Below are positions 48,594-60,749 of a stretch of 64,000 nt of DNA, piece by piece. The notes beneath the pieces are model-generated. The model was not told the DNA's origin, did not search any database, and worked only from the letters and a program-made list of their open reading frames with translations. Position 1 is the stretch's first letter; every line of letters starts with the position of its first letter. Position numbers and translations under genes: made by a program. The stretch is from Candidatus Pantoea formicae (lineage in GTDB: Bacteria; Pseudomonadota; Gammaproteobacteria; Enterobacterales; Enterobacteriaceae), in assembly GCF_011752625.1 (NCBI RefSeq), contig NZ_VWXD01000004.1, positions 62,001 through 126,000 of the forward strand. The letters run 5' to 3'.

Positions 48594-49634
48594 TCAGCGC
48601 GTAAATACGCGATTTTCCTGCTCCGCTACACGGATAAAGGTGGTGCGCTTCGTCAGCTCTTTTAAACGTTCGGCCCCTACGTACGTGCAGGCTGAACGTA
48701 ATCCACCCAGAATGTCTTTAACCGTCTCTGCAACCGGGCCACGCAGCGGCAAGCGCACGGTTTTGCCTTCTGCAGCACGGTATTGTGCGACACCCCCCAC
48801 GTGACGCTTCATCGCTGATTCGGAACTCATACCATAGAACAGCATAAACTGCTCACCCTGCTCCTCTACTAGCGTACCTTCACACTCATCATGTGCCGCC
48901 AGCATACCGCCGAGCATGACAAAATCCGCTCCGCCGCCAAAGGCTTTAGCGATATCGCCGGGCACCGAGCAGCCACCATCGCTGACAATTTGACCGCCCA
49001 GACCATGTGCGGCATCCGCACACTCAATCACAGCGGACAATTGTGGGTAGCCCACGCCCGTTTTTACACGCGTGGTGCAGACTGAACCAGGGCCAATCCC
49101 GACCTTAACGATATCAGCTCCCGAAAGTATCAATTCCTCCACCATTTCACCGGTCACGACGTTACCCGCGCAAATGGTTTTATCTGGAAAGGCTGCTCGT
49201 ACACGCTGCAAAAATTCGACAAAGTGTTCTGAGTAGCCGTTAGCCACATCGATGCAGATGAAATTGAGCTGAGGCGTTAACGCCAGAATGGCCGTCAGTT
49301 TGCTGAAATCCGCTTCTGAAGTACCAGAAGAGACCATGACATGACGGAGCACTGCAGGAGAAACGCGCTGAATAAATGCCTGCCACTCTTCAACGCTGTA
49401 ATGTTTGTGCACTGCGGTCAGCACATTAAAACCTGCCAGTGCTTCGGCCATGGTGAAAGTCCCCACCGTGTCCATATTTGCGGCAATGATCGGTGTACCG
49501 GTCCAGCTCAGGCCTGAATGCTTAAAGGTGTAAGTCCGTTCCAGTTCAACTTCAGAACGACTTTTCAAGGTGGAGCGCTTAGGGCGGATTAACACATCTT
49601 TAAAGCCCAGCTTTATATCTTCTTCAATACGCAT
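48594..49634 (-). CDS. guaC: GMP reductase
   Basis: NADPH-dependent deamination of GMP to IMP in purine interconversion. The 346 residues are one fewer than in E. coli. Catalytic C186 lies in [10 protein letters not shown] and the phosphate-binding DGGCS and MLGGM motifs follow. No CBS domain is present, which separates it from IMP dehydrogenase. It is convergent with hofC and divergent from coaE. Confidence 0.97.
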   Translation of the reverse strand: MRIEEDIKLGFKDVLIRPKRSTLKSRSEVELERTYTFKHSGLSWTGTPIIAANMDTVGTFTMAEALAGFNVLTAVHKHYSVEEWQAFIQRVSPAVLRHVMVSSGTSEADFSKLTAILALTPQLNFICIDVANGYSEHFVEFLQRVRAAFPDKTICAGNVVTGEMVEELILSGADIVKVGIGPGSVCTTRVKTGVGYPQLSAVIECADAAHGLGGQIVSDGGCSVPGDIAKAFGGGADFVMLGGMLAAHDECEGTLVEEQGEQFMLFYGMSSESAMKRHVGGVAQYRAAEGKTVRLPLRGPVAETVKDILGGLRSACTYVGAERLKELTKRTTFIRVAEQENRVFTR

Positions 49635-49853
49635 AGCAGAGTGTCCTGGTTAGTGACGACGAACCGCAGTTCGGGTAGCGCTCACGGCTCCAGTGTCGTT
49701 ATCATACGCGCCATTCGTTCCGCGACAAGACTGCGAATTTCACTTTATTTAGGCTACAATCCCTTAAATTTAGCTGAGAAAATTGATTGTGATCATGCTC
49801 TCATCTTTCTGTGGCTGACAGCCGTCCTATGATGCAAATGTTGAGAGAACGCT

Positions 49854-50462
49854 ATGCCTTTTACCGTGGCGCTCACCGGTGGTATTGGCAGTGGTAAAAG
49901 CACCATTGCTAATGCTTTCGCGGCGCTGAACGTTGATATTATTGACGCCGATGTGATTGCACGACAAGTGGTTGAGCCCGGCTCACCGGCCCTGACGGCG
50001 ATAGTTAAACGCCATGGCGAATCAATTCTGACGGCGGAAGGATCGCTGTATCGCGCTCGGCTGCGGGAGATTATCTTTCAGCAGCCAAAGGAGAAAAACT
50101 GGTTAAATCAGTTGCTTCATCCACTCATCAATGCGCGTACACAGCAGTTAAAATTACTGGCCAATTCTCCCTATGTACTGTGGGTCGTCCCACTGTTAGT
50201 GGAAAACGGCTTACAACATCAGGCCGATCGTGTTTTGGTCGTCGATGTGGACGAAGCCACGCAGTTGCAGCGTACACAGTTGCGTGATGGCATTACGCTC
50301 AGTCAGGCCAAACAAATTCTTGCCGCGCAGGCCAGTCGCGAACAGCGCTTAGCCTGTGCGGATGACATCATTGATAACAGCGGCACGCCAGAGCAGGCGC
50401 TGCCGCACGTTGCTGAACTTCACCAGCGCTATTTGCGTCTGGCAGCAACCGGACGGGATTAA
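49854..50462 (+). CDS. coaE: Dephospho-CoA kinase
   Basis: Last step of coenzyme A synthesis, phosphorylating the ribose 3'-OH of dephospho-CoA. It has 202 residues with the P-loop GGIGSGKST at 9-17 and the conserved [13 protein letters not shown]. It starts coaE-zapD-yacG, with only four bases to zapD. Confidence 0.97.
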   Translation: MPFTVALTGGIGSGKSTIANAFAALNVDIIDADVIARQVVEPGSPALTAIVKRHGESILTAEGSLYRARLREIIFQQPKEKNWLNQLLHPLINARTQQLKLLANSPYVLWVVPLLVENGLQHQADRVLVVDVDEATQLQRTQLRDGITLSQAKQILAAQASREQRLACADDIIDNSGTPEQALPHVAELHQRYLRLAATGRD

Positions 50463-50466
50463 CATA

Positions 50467-51210
50467 ATGAGTACAGTCGTTCTATTTGAACATCCGCTGA
50501 ATGAGAAAATGCGCACCTGGCTGCGCGTGGAGTTTTTGCTGAACCAACTGCATGACACGGTCCCTGTCAGCGGTTCCGTATCGGCGTTAGGCGTGTTTCG
50601 TATCATTGGCGATTTACTCGACATTTTTGAACGCGGCGATATGCGCACTGAGCTGTTAAAAGAGTTGGAGCGCCAACAACAAAAATTGCGGGCCTGGCTG
50701 GATGTGCCAGGTGTGGACGAGCAGACCGTCAGCAGTTTGCGCGATCGATTAAAACAACAATCCAGTGAGTTGAACGCGGCCCCGCGCATGGGCCAGCAAC
50801 TGCGCGAAGATCGCCTGATCGCTTTGGTGCGTCAGCGTTTGAGCATTCCTGGCGGCTGCTGCAGTTTTGATTTGCCCAGCCTGCACATCTGGCTTCATCA
50901 GGAACAATCGCTGCGGGATATGCAGGTCAACAGCTGGCTGACGTCCCTCGATCCTTTACGTAATAGCCTGAACATGATTCTCGACTTGGTTCGCCAGTCT
51001 GGCGTATTCCGCCACCAAACCAGCCTTAATGGTTTTTATCAGGACAATGCCGAAGGTGCAGATTTATTGCGTCTGCAGCTTACGCTGGAAGATGCGCTTT
51101 ATCCGCAAATCTCTGGTCATAAAAGCCGTTACGCCATCCGTTTTTTACCGCTCGACAGCGAACGAGGCGAAGTACCCGCTCGACTGAATTTTGAATTAGC
51201 CTGTTGCTAG
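50467..51210 (+). CDS. zapD: Cell division protein ZapD
   Basis: Cytosolic FtsZ-bundling protein of 247 residues that strengthens the Z-ring. The [14 protein letters not shown] start and the central [20 protein letters not shown] are conserved. ATG 50467 gives the E. coli length; upstream in-frame codons lie within coaE. Confidence 0.96.
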   Translation: MSTVVLFEHPLNEKMRTWLRVEFLLNQLHDTVPVSGSVSALGVFRIIGDLLDIFERGDMRTELLKELERQQQKLRAWLDVPGVDEQTVSSLRDRLKQQSSELNAAPRMGQQLREDRLIALVRQRLSIPGGCCSFDLPSLHIWLHQEQSLRDMQVNSWLTSLDPLRNSLNMILDLVRQSGVFRHQTSLNGFYQDNAEGADLLRLQLTLEDALYPQISGHKSRYAIRFLPLDSERGEVPARLNFELACC

Positions 51211-51218
51211 AGGATGTT

Positions 51219-51416
51219 ATGCAAGAAGAGATGATTACCGTACCTTGCCCTAACTGCGGTAAAGATGTGATGTGGGATGAATTAAGCCCATGGCGCCCGT
51301 TTTGCAGCAAGCGTTGTCAGCTAATTGATTTGGGTGAATGGGCTGCAGAAGAGAAGCGTATTCCCAGTGACAGCGATCTGACCGACAGCGATGACTGGAG
51401 TGAAGAGCAGCATTAA
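51219..51416 (+). CDS. yacG: DNA gyrase inhibitor YacG
   Basis: A 65-residue zinc protein that binds GyrB and inhibits gyrase. Four cysteines, C10, C13, C29 and C33 (CPNC and CSKRC), form the zinc site. The [13 protein letters not shown] segment is conserved. ATG 51219 has AGAGG upstream; the TTG at 51204 would overlap zapD. Confidence 0.95.
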   Translation: MQEEMITVPCPNCGKDVMWDELSPWRPFCSKRCQLIDLGEWAAEEKRIPSDSDLTDSDDWSEEQH

Positions 51417-51421
51417 TCTGT

Positions 51422-51439
51422 AAGGGGCAAACGCCCCTT
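51422..51439. terminator. Hairpin between yacG and mutT
   Basis: AAGGGGC (51422-51428) pairs with GCCCCTT (51433-51439) around AAAC, between convergent genes. Confidence 0.6.
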
Positions 51440-51442
51440 CGC

Positions 51443-51838
51443 TTAAATCTCGCCAGCCACAAGTTGCGCAATCAATTGATGGTTTGCAGGTGGGAACTCC
51501 TCCGCGACCAATTCATGTTGTTCCACCCAACGCTGTGGCTGCCCTTCGCGGCCATAGGGTTCGCCGTTCCAGCCCTCGACCAGGAAGAAGTGCAGCGTAA
51601 CGCGTAGATCGTCATAACTGTGGTCTGCCAAGCCAATTGCTTTAGCCACAGTAACTTCAATGCCCGTTTCTTCCATCAATTCACGCTTTAACGCTTGCTC
51701 CGCGGTTTCATCCTGTTCGATTTTCCCGCCCGGGAACTCCCATTTATTCGCCATGTAGGAGCTTGCCGCACGCTGGGCAAGAAAGATCTGACGACTGGCA
51801 TTGCGAATGATGCCCACCGCAACCTGCAGGTGTTTCAT
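51443..51838 (-). CDS. mutT: 8-oxo-dGTP diphosphatase MutT
   Basis: Sanitises the nucleotide pool by hydrolysing 8-oxo-dGTP. It has 131 residues with a complete Nudix box at 38-60 (G-x5-E-x7-REL-x-EE-x-GI). It is on the same strand as secA, as in E. coli, but separated from it by a terminator. Confidence 0.96.
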   Translation of the reverse strand: MKHLQVAVGIIRNASRQIFLAQRAASSYMANKWEFPGGKIEQDETAEQALKRELMEETGIEVTVAKAIGLADHSYDDLRVTLHFFLVEGWNGEPYGREGQPQRWVEQHELVAEEFPPANHQLIAQLVAGEI

Positions 51839-51920
51839 AAGCTGGATTCCGCTTTTAATAAGTGAGCGCTGATTTTAAAGCAGACGCCCAGTAATGTTAA
51901 TCACGTGTCGTCCACGCATG

Positions 51921-51945
51921 AAAAAGGAGCCCGAAGGCTCCTTTG
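51921..51945 (-). terminator. secA terminator
   Basis: GGAGCC (51926-51931) pairs with GGCTCC (51936-51941) around CGAA, extended by A-T pairs. A T-run follows on the minus strand just after secA. Confidence 0.8.
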
Positions 51946-51949
51946 TTTA

Positions 51950-54655
51950 TCAGGCCAGACGGCCGTGACACTGTTTGTATTTTTTTCCAGAACCGCATGG
52001 GCAGAGATCATTGCGCCCAACTTTGCGTTCCCCGCCTTGGGCTGCCAGTGCGGCAGCCGCAGCGGTTTCATCATCCACGTGGCTCAGCTGTTGCTGCTGT
52101 GCCAGACGCTCAGCCTCTTCACGGCGTTGCTGCTCCATCGCTTCGACTTCTTCCGGCATGCGCACTTGTACTTTGCTCAGGGTGCTGATCACTTCATATT
52201 TCAGTGACTCCAGCATGGCAGCAAACATCGAGAAGGACTCGCGCTTGTATTCCTGCTTTGGATCTTTCTGCGCATAACCACGCAGATGGATACCCTGACG
52301 CAGATAATCCATGGCTGCCAGGTGCTCTTTCCACAGTGAATCCAGAGTCTGCAGCATCACGCCTTTTTCGAAGTTGCGCATCATGTCAGCACCGACCACT
52401 TCTTCTTTCGACGCATAGTTTTCATGCGCGCGGCTCATGATGCGCTCACGCAGCGTTTCTTCATGCAGATCCGGCTCTTTGTCCAGCCACTCAGCGATCG
52501 GCAGATCCAGATCGAAATCATTACGCAGACGTTCTTCCAGCGCCGGTACATCCCACATTTCTTCCAGTGACTGAGGTGGAATGTAAGTATCAATGGTCGC
52601 TTTATATACGTCTTCGCGGATGCTGTTGATGGTTTCAGAAACATCAGACACGTCCAGCAGTTCATTACGCTGGCTGTAGATGGCACGGCGCTGATCGTTG
52701 GCTACATCATCGTATTCCAGCAGCTGCTTACGGATGTCGAAGTTACGGCTTTCCACTTTACGTTGTGCGTTCGCAATGGCTTTGGTGACCCACGGATGCT
52801 CAATCGCTTCGCCTGGTTTCATGCCCAGTTTACGCATCATATTCGATACACGATCGGACGCGAAGATACGCATCAGCGCATCTTCCATCGACAGATAGAA
52901 GCGAGATGAACCGGCATCACCCTGACGACCCGCACGGCCACGCAGCTGGTTATCGATACGACGAGATTCGTGACGCTCTGTACCGATAATGTGCAGACCA
53001 CCTGACGCCAGCACCGCATCATGACGCAACTTCCACGCCTCTCTAATCGCCTGAATCTGCTCTTCTGTTGGCTCTTCCAGCGCAGCCACTTCGGCCTGCC
53101 AGCTACCACCCAAGACGATGTCGGTACCACGACCCGCCATGTTGGTGGCGATGGTCACGGCTGCTGGCTGTCCCGCCTGAGCAACGATATCTGCCTCACT
53201 GGCGTGGAATTTGGCGTTCAGTACGCTGTGCTTAATGCCCGCACGCGTCAGTTCATGAGAAACCACTTCGGATTTTTCAATCGAAATGGTACCCACCAGC
53301 ACCGGCTGACCTTTCGCGGTACAGACACGAATATCTTCGATGATGGCGTCAATCTTCTCTTTTTCGGTCATGTAGACCAGATCGGCCATATCTTTACGTA
53401 CCATCGGACGGTTGGTTGGCACCACGATGGTATCGAGTTTGTAGATTGAGCTAAATTCGAACGCTTCAGTATCGGCAGTACCGGTCATACCGGCCAGCTT
53501 CTCGTAAATACGGAAGTAATTCTGGAAGGTGATGGATGCCAGCGTCTGGTTTTCGTTCTGAATTTCCACGCCTTCTTTGGCTTCAACCGCCTGGTGAAGA
53601 CCATCAGACCAACGACGGCCCTGCATGGTACGACCGGTGTGCTCATCAACGATGATAACTTCGCCATCTTTCACGATGTAATCGACATCGCGAGTAAACA
53701 GCGCATGCGCACGCAACGCTGCCGTTACGTGGTGCATCAGCATGATGTTGGTTGGCGAGTAAAGTGACTCACCTTCTTCCATAATGCCCTGGCTCACCAG
53801 CAGCTCTTCGACTTTAACCAGACCGCGTTCGCTCATGTGAGCCTGACGAGCCTTTTCATCCACCCAGAAGTCACCTTCACCCTGGAAGGTTTCTGAGTCT
53901 TCCTTCTCCTGGCGCACCAGGTGAGGAATGATTTTATTCACTTTGGTGTACAGCTCGGAGCTGTCTTCGGCAGGACCGGAGATGATTAACGGCGTACGCG
54001 CTTCATCGATCAGGATGGAGTCCACCTCATCCACCAACGCATAGTGCAGCTTACGCTGTACGCGTTCTTCAGGACTGAATGCCATGTTGTCACGCAGGTA
54101 GTCGAAGCCGTATTCGTTGTTAGTCCCGTAGGTGATATCAGCAGCGTATGCAGCACGTTTGGCGACAGATGGCATGTTCGGCAAGTTGATACCGATAGAC
54201 AGGCCAAGGAACTCGAACAGCGCACGGTTGTTTTCCGCATCACGCTGGGCCAGGTAGTCGTTCACGGTGACAACGTGAACGCCTTTGCCGCTCAATGCGT
54301 TCAGGTAAGCCGGTAACGTTGCCGTCAGGGTTTTACCTTCACCCGTACGCATCTCAGCGATGCAGCGTTCGTTCAATACCATGCCGCCAATCAGCTGCAC
54401 GTCAAAGTGACGCATGCCAAACACACGTTTACTCGCTTCACGAACCGTAGCAAAGGCCTCGGGAATCAGGCTTTCGAGGCTTTCGCCTTTTTTCAGACGC
54501 TCACGGAACAGGTCAGTTTTAGCTTTCAGTTCATCATCAGAGAGTTTGACGAAATCGGGTTCCATCTTGTTGATGACATCAACAATTTTGCGCATACGGC
54601 GCAGAGTACGATCATTACTGCTGCCAAAAACCTTGGTTAACAATTTGATTAACAT
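51950..54655 (-). CDS. secA: Preprotein translocase ATPase SecA
   Basis: Motor of SecYEG export, 901 residues as in E. coli. Walker A MRTGEGKT near residue 105, the DEAD-type [13 protein letters not shown] and [12 protein letters not shown] motifs, and a C-terminal SecB/lipid-binding zinc site ([14 protein letters not shown]) are all present. ATG 54655 has hardly any Shine-Dalgarno, consistent with expression that depends on arrested translation of the upstream secM. Confidence 0.98.
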   Translation of the reverse strand: MLIKLLTKVFGSSNDRTLRRMRKIVDVINKMEPDFVKLSDDELKAKTDLFRERLKKGESLESLIPEAFATVREASKRVFGMRHFDVQLIGGMVLNERCIAEMRTGEGKTLTATLPAYLNALSGKGVHVVTVNDYLAQRDAENNRALFEFLGLSIGINLPNMPSVAKRAAYAADITYGTNNEYGFDYLRDNMAFSPEERVQRKLHYALVDEVDSILIDEARTPLIISGPAEDSSELYTKVNKIIPHLVRQEKEDSETFQGEGDFWVDEKARQAHMSERGLVKVEELLVSQGIMEEGESLYSPTNIMLMHHVTAALRAHALFTRDVDYIVKDGEVIIVDEHTGRTMQGRRWSDGLHQAVEAKEGVEIQNENQTLASITFQNYFRIYEKLAGMTGTADTEAFEFSSIYKLDTIVVPTNRPMVRKDMADLVYMTEKEKIDAIIEDIRVCTAKGQPVLVGTISIEKSEVVSHELTRAGIKHSVLNAKFHASEADIVAQAGQPAAVTIATNMAGRGTDIVLGGSWQAEVAALEEPTEEQIQAIREAWKLRHDAVLASGGLHIIGTERHESRRIDNQLRGRAGRQGDAGSSRFYLSMEDALMRIFASDRVSNMMRKLGMKPGEAIEHPWVTKAIANAQRKVESRNFDIRKQLLEYDDVANDQRRAIYSQRNELLDVSDVSETINSIREDVYKATIDTYIPPQSLEEMWDVPALEERLRNDFDLDLPIAEWLDKEPDLHEETLRERIMSRAHENYASKEEVVGADMMRNFEKGVMLQTLDSLWKEHLAAMDYLRQGIHLRGYAQKDPKQEYKRESFSMFAAMLESLKYEVISTLSKVQVRMPEEVEAMEQQRREEAERLAQQQQLSHVDDETAAAAALAAQGGERKVGRNDLCPCGSGKKYKQCHGRLA

Positions 54656-54730
54656 AATAAATTATTCTCAATTCAGCCGTGTTCATACGGTCTGGAAAAT
54701 CTAAAACAGGATGTAGAAAATCGTTAGCAG

Positions 54731-55231
54731 TTAAACAATGGCAGGTCCGGCGCGGATGCCATGAATAGCAGCCTGCCAGTCAGCAGAGGTGTGGATTTGA
54801 GGCTCACGATGACGCAGATTTCCCTGCGATTCACGTGCAATAACGGGTTGCGCAGGCGACGTCAGTAGAGCCTGCAGCGAGTCGATGAGCGCCAGCTTTT
54901 GCGCCGCGAGCGGGACAGCCTGTTCAGCCTCCGCTTCAGCGGGCGGTGTCATGCTGAATGAAAGATGGCGGATAACCGTGCGAATGGCATGCTGATGCCA
55001 ATAATCGACATTGAAATTGGGGCGACGTGCACTTTCCTGCAGCCGAATCAGATGGTCGAAATGAACAACATTGCCGACAAACAGGCTGCTGATCGGCGAA
55101 TCAGTCGCCGTGGGTTCCGCGCTTTGTGCACAGGCAGGCAAGCCCAGACTGGCCGCCACCATCCCTAACAAGAGATGAGGCCAGAAATAGCGTCTGCCTA
55201 ATTGTCGCCAGCGTGAGAAAATCCCGATCAC
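54731..55231 (-). CDS. secM: SecA regulator SecM
   Basis: Exported regulator whose translation arrest exposes the secA ribosome site. From GTG 55231 it has 166 residues (170 in E. coli), with a signal sequence about residues 1-35 (FWPHLLLGMVAASLG). The conserved DYWHQHAIRTVIRHLSF is in the middle. The C-terminal arrest region keeps GIRAGP and the upstream Trp, but the position equal to E. coli F150 is His and I156 is Gln. The GTG aligns with the E. coli start; the longer frame from 55315 is rejected. Confidence 0.88.
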   Translation of the reverse strand: MIGIFSRWRQLGRRYFWPHLLLGMVAASLGLPACAQSAEPTATDSPISSLFVGNVVHFDHLIRLQESARRPNFNVDYWHQHAIRTVIRHLSFSMTPPAEAEAEQAVPLAAQKLALIDSLQALLTSPAQPVIARESQGNLRHREPQIHTSADWQAAIHGIRAGPAIV

Positions 55232-55423
55232 AACCTGTCCACAGTTAAATAAATAAGTGATGAAGCCGCCGTAGCTATCTACGACCCTGCTCATACGAGC
55301 GCCAGATGATAGCACTTATGTGGGGCTACGACACCAGTGATTAAAGGGCTTACGGGAGAATTCACGTTTTTTTGTACAGGCTTTCGCCAGTGGCGACAGA
55401 GAAAGGAGATGAGTCTTACAGGA

Positions 55424-55478
55424 ATAAAAAAACGGCAAGCATCACTGACCGGAGAGGGTGTCAGCGAAACCTGCCGTT
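55424..55478 (-). terminator. lpxC terminator
   Basis: AACGGCA (55431-55437) pairs with TGCCGTT (55472-55478), with an inner CACTGAC/GTCAGC-type stem. Seven T residues follow on the minus strand. Confidence 0.75.
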
Positions 55479-55490
55479 ATTTTGTCTGGC

Positions 55491-56408
55491 TTACGCCAGC
55501 ACTAAATTGGGTGCTTTGAATGCCAGTGGCAGTTCAGCTTCGTCTTCGAAGGTCGCCCATTCCCAGGCTTCCTGTTTAGCCAGAACCGCTTGCAGCAACT
55601 TGTTGTTCAGCGCATGACCCGATTTGAACGCAGTGAAAGCGCCAATAACGTTATGACCACACATGAACAGGTCGCCAATCGCGTCCAGCATTTTGTGACG
55701 AACGAACTCATCTTCAAAGCGCAGACCGTCTTCATTCAGTACACGGAAATCATCGAGGCCAATCGCACAATCTAAACTACCGCCCAGGCACAGGCCTTTA
55801 GACTGCAGATATTCGATTTCACGCATAAAGCCAAAAGTGCGTGCACGGCTGATGTGGCGTACAAACGCCTCGGCCGAGAAGTTAAGCTGGTAACGTTGCG
55901 AACTTGAGTCAATCGCCGGATGCTTAAAGTCGATAGTAAAATCGAGTGAAAAACCGTTGAAAGGTTTAATCTCGGCCCACTTATCGCCATCTTCAACACG
56001 CACCGTTTGCTTAACGCGTACGAATTTCTTCGCGCTGTTCAGCTCTTCGATACCTGCATCCATCAGCAAATAGACGAAAGGCGCAGCACTGCCGTCCATG
56101 ATTGGAATTTCAGGCGCATCGACTTCAACAATAATGTTGTCGATACCCAGACCAGCCAATGCCGCATTCAGGTGTTCAACCGTCGAAATACGCACGCCTT
56201 CATCATTCACCAGGCAAGTACTCAGCATGGTGTCGCGCACATATTTTGCATCAGCCGGGAAATCAACCGGTGGATTCAAGTCAGTGCGACGATAGATGAC
56301 CCCGGTATTAGCCGACGCAGGGCGTAAGGTCAGCGTGACTTTCTTGCCGGTATGTAAACCGACACCCGTCGCCTGAACAATACGTTTTAATGTCCTTTGT
56401 TTGATCAT
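55491..56408 (-). CDS. lpxC: UDP-3-O-acyl-N-acetylglucosamine deacetylase
   Basis: First committed, zinc-dependent step of lipid A synthesis. It has 305 residues from ATG 56408. Zinc ligands H79 (STVEHL), H238 and D242 ([12 protein letters not shown]) are at family positions. The C-terminus ends [11 protein letters not shown], the tail through which FtsH controls turnover in E. coli. It is the last gene before secM in the dcw order. Confidence 0.98.
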   Translation of the reverse strand: MIKQRTLKRIVQATGVGLHTGKKVTLTLRPASANTGVIYRRTDLNPPVDFPADAKYVRDTMLSTCLVNDEGVRISTVEHLNAALAGLGIDNIIVEVDAPEIPIMDGSAAPFVYLLMDAGIEELNSAKKFVRVKQTVRVEDGDKWAEIKPFNGFSLDFTIDFKHPAIDSSSQRYQLNFSAEAFVRHISRARTFGFMREIEYLQSKGLCLGGSLDCAIGLDDFRVLNEDGLRFEDEFVRHKMLDAIGDLFMCGHNVIGAFTAFKSGHALNNKLLQAVLAKQEAWEWATFEDEAELPLAFKAPNLVLA

Positions 56409-56509
56409 CGCATTATCTCGCAATATTACCCATCCGACCGCCAGTATAAATTACCGGCGGGCAAACACTTTAGCACAAAGAGCGGAGAATCCCAATTCTC
56501 GGGATATTC

Positions 56510-57664
56510 TTAGTCTGCCTGTTTACGCAGGAAGGCTGGAATATCCAGATAATCTGGCTCTTTGTTGGATGAAGCAGGTTGGTCATTGACCACTTTCGCC
56601 GCAGGTTTTTGTTCCTGTGGCAGTGGAGCCATACCGTGCTGCTGGTAACGATGGTCCATCACTGGCTGAGTGGCCGGCTTATTGGTCACCAGGGTGATTT
56701 CTGGACGCTTGTCCATACCGATACCGGTCGCCACAACGGTCACACGCAGTTCGTCGTTCATCTCTGGGTCCAGAGAAGTACCGATCACCACAGTCGCATT
56801 GTCTGAAGCGAAGGCGCGGATGGTGTTACCCACGGTTTCAAATTCATCCAGACGCAGGTCAAAGCCTGCCGTGATGTTGACCAGCACGCCACGCGCACCT
56901 GACAGGTCGATATCTTCCAGCAGTGGGCTGGAGATGGCCATTTCAGCGGCTTCTTCAGCACGGTCTTCACCGCACGCCACGCCTGAACCCATCATGGCAT
57001 AACCCATTTCTGACATCACGGTGCGAACGTCCGCGAAGTCAACGTTCATCAAGCCTGGACGCGTGATCAGCTCAGCGATACCCTGTACTGCGCCTTTCAG
57101 CACGTCGTTGGCTGCGCCAAATGCATCCAACAGAGAGATACCGCGACCCAGCACTTTCAGCAGCTTGTCGTTTGGAATCGTAATCAGTGAATCAACATGC
57201 TTAGACAGTTCTGCGATACCCTGCTCAGCAAAAGCCATACGCTTTTTGCCTTCAAAGTTGAATGGCTTGGTTACCACCGCAACGGTCAGGATACCTAAGT
57301 CTTTTGCCACTTCAGCCACGACAGGTGCTGCACCGGTACCGGTACCACCGCCCATGCCTGCGGCAATAAACACCATGTCTGCCCCTTCCAGCGCAGAACG
57401 CAGTGCTTCGCGATCTTCCTCCGCTGAGGTACGACCGACTTCCGGGTTTGCACCCGCACCGAGACCTTTAGTGATGCCGGTCCCGATCTGAATCGTCTGG
57501 CCGACCGCTGTTTTACGCAACGCTTGTGCATCGGTGTTTACAGCGAAGAATTCAACACCTTCGATACGCTCGCGTACCATGTGCTCTACGGCGTTGCCAC
57601 CGCCACCGCCGACGCCGATGACTTTAATCACCGCGTCATTGGTCAATTCCATAGGTTCAAACAT
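56510..57664 (-). CDS. ftsZ: Cell division GTPase FtsZ
   Basis: Tubulin homologue forming the Z-ring, 384 residues. The GTP signature GGGTGTG lies at about 106-112, the synergy loop carries [11 protein letters not shown], and the C-terminal [14 protein letters not shown] peptide binds FtsA and ZipA. The linker is Gln/Pro-rich. It lies 70 bases after ftsA. Confidence 0.98.
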   Translation of the reverse strand: MFEPMELTNDAVIKVIGVGGGGGNAVEHMVRERIEGVEFFAVNTDAQALRKTAVGQTIQIGTGITKGLGAGANPEVGRTSAEEDREALRSALEGADMVFIAAGMGGGTGTGAAPVVAEVAKDLGILTVAVVTKPFNFEGKKRMAFAEQGIAELSKHVDSLITIPNDKLLKVLGRGISLLDAFGAANDVLKGAVQGIAELITRPGLMNVDFADVRTVMSEMGYAMMGSGVACGEDRAEEAAEMAISSPLLEDIDLSGARGVLVNITAGFDLRLDEFETVGNTIRAFASDNATVVIGTSLDPEMNDELRVTVVATGIGMDKRPEITLVTNKPATQPVMDHRYQQHGMAPLPQEQKPAAKVVNDQPASSNKEPDYLDIPAFLRKQAD

Positions 57665-57734
57665 GATTTCTCTCCGTTATGTGCCTGTCGCCTGGAGATC
57701 ATAAACATTGCCTGCATGATCTCCTTTTTCAAAA

Positions 57735-58991
57735 TTAAAACTCTTTCTTCAGCCAGCTATTGATACGTTTAAACCAGTTGCCCACTGAAGCACGTTTTTC
57801 CGTTTCTGCATCACCGTTCATGTGTGACTCTTTGCCGTAATGCAGCAGACCGACTGCAGTTGAGTAGTACGGCTCCTGCGCATAATCCGTCAGGCCAGTG
57901 ATGTTAAGTGGCTGACCAATACGCACCTGTGTGTGGAACACTCGTTGTGCGCAAGCGGCCAAGCCTTCAATCTGCGCCGCCCCACCTGTCAGCACGATAC
58001 CGGCCGCCAGATGATGCTTCACGCCCTGCTGACGCAGTTGCTCTTGCAGTTGCAGAATCTCGTCATTCACCAGATTCAGCAATTCGGTATAACGCGGCTC
58101 AATCACTTCTGCCAACGTCTGACGCTGCAGGCTACGCGGTGGGCGTCCACCTACGCTTGGCACTTCGACGTTTTCGTCTTTACCAACAATCGAGCCCAAT
58201 GCACAACCGTGGCGAACTTTAATCGCTTCCGCGTCGGTTGGCGGTGTACCAAAGGCATAGGCGATATCACTGGTCACCACATTTCCGGCGTAAGGGATAA
58301 CTTTGGTGTGGCGCAACGCGCCGCCAGTGTAAACCGCGATATCCATTGTACCGCCACCGATGTCAACAACACAGACTCCCAGCTCACGTTCATCTTCAGT
58401 CAGAACAGAAAAACTGGATGCCAATCCGGCAAAAATCAGTTGGTCAACTTTCAGGCCGCATCGTTCAACGGCTTTGACAATATTTTTCGCCATGTCGTTG
58501 TGGCAGGTGATTAAGTGCACCTTTGCCTGCATACGCACGCCAGAAAGACCCACTGGATTCTTAATGCCTTCCTGATAATCGATGGCATATTCCTGAGGAA
58601 TAACATGCAGGATACGATGTTCATCGCGTACGCGTACGGATTTCGCCGTATGTACCACGTTCTCTACATCATCCTGAGTGACTTCCTCTTCCGAAATCGG
58701 AACCATCCCGATTTCGTTCTGACAACTGATATGTTTGCCCGATAAAGCAAGGTAAACCGACGAAATCTGACAATCAGCCATCAGTTCTGCCTGGTCGATG
58801 GCGCGCTGAACGCATTTCACCACCGACTCAAGGTCGTTTACGCCGCCTTTATCCATACCGCGAGACGGGCAACTGCCCACCCCAATAATATTGACCATAC
58901 CATCCGGCAGAATTTCCCCAACCAGGGCGGACACCTTCGCGGTGCCAATTTCGAGTCCTACTACCAGTTTTCTGTCCGTTGCCTTGATCAT
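57735..58991 (-). CDS. ftsA: Cell division protein FtsA
   Basis: Actin-like membrane anchor of FtsZ, 418 residues. The nucleotide fold motifs [10 protein letters not shown] and [13 protein letters not shown] are present. A C-terminal amphipathic helix ([12 protein letters not shown]) tethers it to the membrane. It overlaps ftsQ by four bases. Confidence 0.98.
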   Translation of the reverse strand: MIKATDRKLVVGLEIGTAKVSALVGEILPDGMVNIIGVGSCPSRGMDKGGVNDLESVVKCVQRAIDQAELMADCQISSVYLALSGKHISCQNEIGMVPISEEEVTQDDVENVVHTAKSVRVRDEHRILHVIPQEYAIDYQEGIKNPVGLSGVRMQAKVHLITCHNDMAKNIVKAVERCGLKVDQLIFAGLASSFSVLTEDERELGVCVVDIGGGTMDIAVYTGGALRHTKVIPYAGNVVTSDIAYAFGTPPTDAEAIKVRHGCALGSIVGKDENVEVPSVGGRPPRSLQRQTLAEVIEPRYTELLNLVNDEILQLQEQLRQQGVKHHLAAGIVLTGGAAQIEGLAACAQRVFHTQVRIGQPLNITGLTDYAQEPYYSTAVGLLHYGKESHMNGDAETEKRASVGNWFKRINSWLKKEF

Positions 58992-59827
58992 TGTGGTTTA
59001 GCCTGTGCCTGATTTTGTTGCTGATTACTGTCCTGTGGCTCTACCGGTGCGGCAACCCAACCTACTGCAGCGCCGGAGTCGTAGCGCAAATCGACATAAC
59101 TGACGCGCTTGTTCTGACTCTGGCCCTGCTGTTGCAACTCCGGATAAAGCTCAATAAAACGGTTCAGACGCTTCATGGTATCGCTGCGTCCCAGTTCGAT
59201 GCGTACATCATCACTGGTCACCAGCTGCCATGAGCGCCGCGCCGTCATCGACGCGACCTTCAGGGTAAACTTGCTGGCCTGGAGCACATCACTCATGGTG
59301 TGATAACCGGCCAGCACCTCTGTTTCACTGCCTTCCGGACCATACAACATCGGCAATGTCTCTTTCCCGATGTGGCTGGCCGGAACGCTGAAGGAGACGC
59401 CATCGGCGTCCACCATGTGCGAGTCATTCCAACGTGCCACTGGAACGTACTCCACCAGGTTAATCTTCAGCTCATCAGGCCACTGCTTGCGCACACTGAC
59501 CTGCTTTATCCAGGGTAAACGCTCAATCTGCTGCTGGATGACATCCACGTTCTGCGACATGAAGGTCCCCGGCGCGCCGAGCGACAATATGGCCTGGCGA
59601 ATGTCATCATGCGTGGTGTAATGCGTTTCACCCGTCACCACCAGTTTTGATAACGGCAGGCGCGAGGCATCATTCATCCACTTCAACACCACAAGGCCGC
59701 CAGCCGCCATGATGCCTAACACAATCAGTAGGAACACGATGCCAAACAGTCGAGCACCGTTGCTACGCCCGGTGCGCGCACGCTCCTGGGGTTCGCGATT
59801 TCTTACACGTATCGCCGCCTGAGACAT
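58988..59827 (-). CDS. ftsQ: Cell division protein FtsQ
   Basis: Bitopic divisome protein of 279 residues: basic cytoplasmic tail, one membrane helix (about 28-50), a POTRA domain (about 57-126) and a beta domain that binds FtsBL. The C-terminus is Gln-rich. It lies one base after ddlB. Confidence 0.97.
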   Translation of the reverse strand: MSQAAIRVRNREPQERARTGRSNGARLFGIVFLLIVLGIMAAGGLVVLKWMNDASRLPLSKLVVTGETHYTTHDDIRQAILSLGAPGTFMSQNVDVIQQQIERLPWIKQVSVRKQWPDELKINLVEYVPVARWNDSHMVDADGVSFSVPASHIGKETLPMLYGPEGSETEVLAGYHTMSDVLQASKFTLKVASMTARRSWQLVTSDDVRIELGRSDTMKRLNRFIELYPELQQQGQSQNKRVSYVDLRYDSGAAVGWVAAPVEPQDSNQQQNQAQAKPQ

Positions 59828-59828
59828 A

Positions 59829-60749
59829 TCAGTCAGCCAGCTCCAAAATACGCGCCACCAGCTGCGGGAAACGGTAACCCGCCTGCTTGGCCGCCATCGG
59901 CACCAGACTGTGGCTGGTCATGCCCGGCGAGGTATTCACTTCCAGCAGTTGGAAGTTTCCGTCTCCGTCGGTCATGACATCCACGCGGCCCCAGCCCTTG
60001 CAGCCCAATGCACGCCATGCTGCTAACACCAATGTCTGCAACTCTGCTTCCTGCTCCGCGCTTAAACCACTCGGGCAGAAGTATTCAGTATCGTCAGAAA
60101 TGTATTTAGCTTCATAGTCATAGAACTCACTGGCGGTTTTAATTCTGATCGATGGCAGAATCTCATCGCCCAGGATGCCCACGGTGTACTCGGACCCGCT
60201 CAGAAACGCCTCGATCAACACGTCATTATCGTGTCGGAAAGCCTCTTCCAAGGCTACCGGTAAGGCCTCGATGCTGTTCACGCGGCTAATGCCTACGCTT
60301 GACCCTTCACAGCTCGGCTTAACGAACAACGGTAATCCAAGTGCAGCGATCGCCGCCTGTGTTGCCGCATCCAAACCTAGCTCATGTTGCTGGCGCGTCA
60401 ACCACACAAATTTTCCGGAGGGCAATCCCCTACCCTGCCACAGCAATTTCGTGCGGAGTTTATCCATGGTAATGGCGGAGGCCATCACGCCACTGCCGGT
60501 GTAAGGCAATTGCAGAAATTCCAGTACCGCTTGCAGCGTACCGTCCTCACCACCACGACCATGCAATGCGATGAACGCTTTGGCAAAGCCCTGCTTTTTC
60601 AGATCCAGAACAGAAACATCACGAGTATCAACGCCATGAGCATCAATGCCCATTTCGCGCAGCCCCGCCAAAACGGCACTGCCCGAATTGAGCGAGACGT
60701 CACGCTCTGCTGAAGTTCCGCCCATCAGGACCGCAACTTTCTCAGCCAT
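59829..60749 (-). CDS. ddlB: D-alanine--D-alanine ligase B
   Basis: ATP-grasp ligase making D-Ala-D-Ala for peptidoglycan. It has 306 residues from ATG 60749 with [14 protein letters not shown] near the start, [13 protein letters not shown] in the centre and [11 protein letters not shown] at the metal site. It overlaps murC by eight bases. Confidence 0.97.
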   Translation of the reverse strand: MAEKVAVLMGGTSAERDVSLNSGSAVLAGLREMGIDAHGVDTRDVSVLDLKKQGFAKAFIALHGRGGEDGTLQAVLEFLQLPYTGSGVMASAITMDKLRTKLLWQGRGLPSGKFVWLTRQQHELGLDAATQAAIAALGLPLFVKPSCEGSSVGISRVNSIEALPVALEEAFRHDNDVLIEAFLSGSEYTVGILGDEILPSIRIKTASEFYDYEAKYISDDTEYFCPSGLSAEQEAELQTLVLAAWRALGCKGWGRVDVMTDGDGNFQLLEVNTSPGMTSHSLVPMAAKQAGYRFPQLVARILELAD

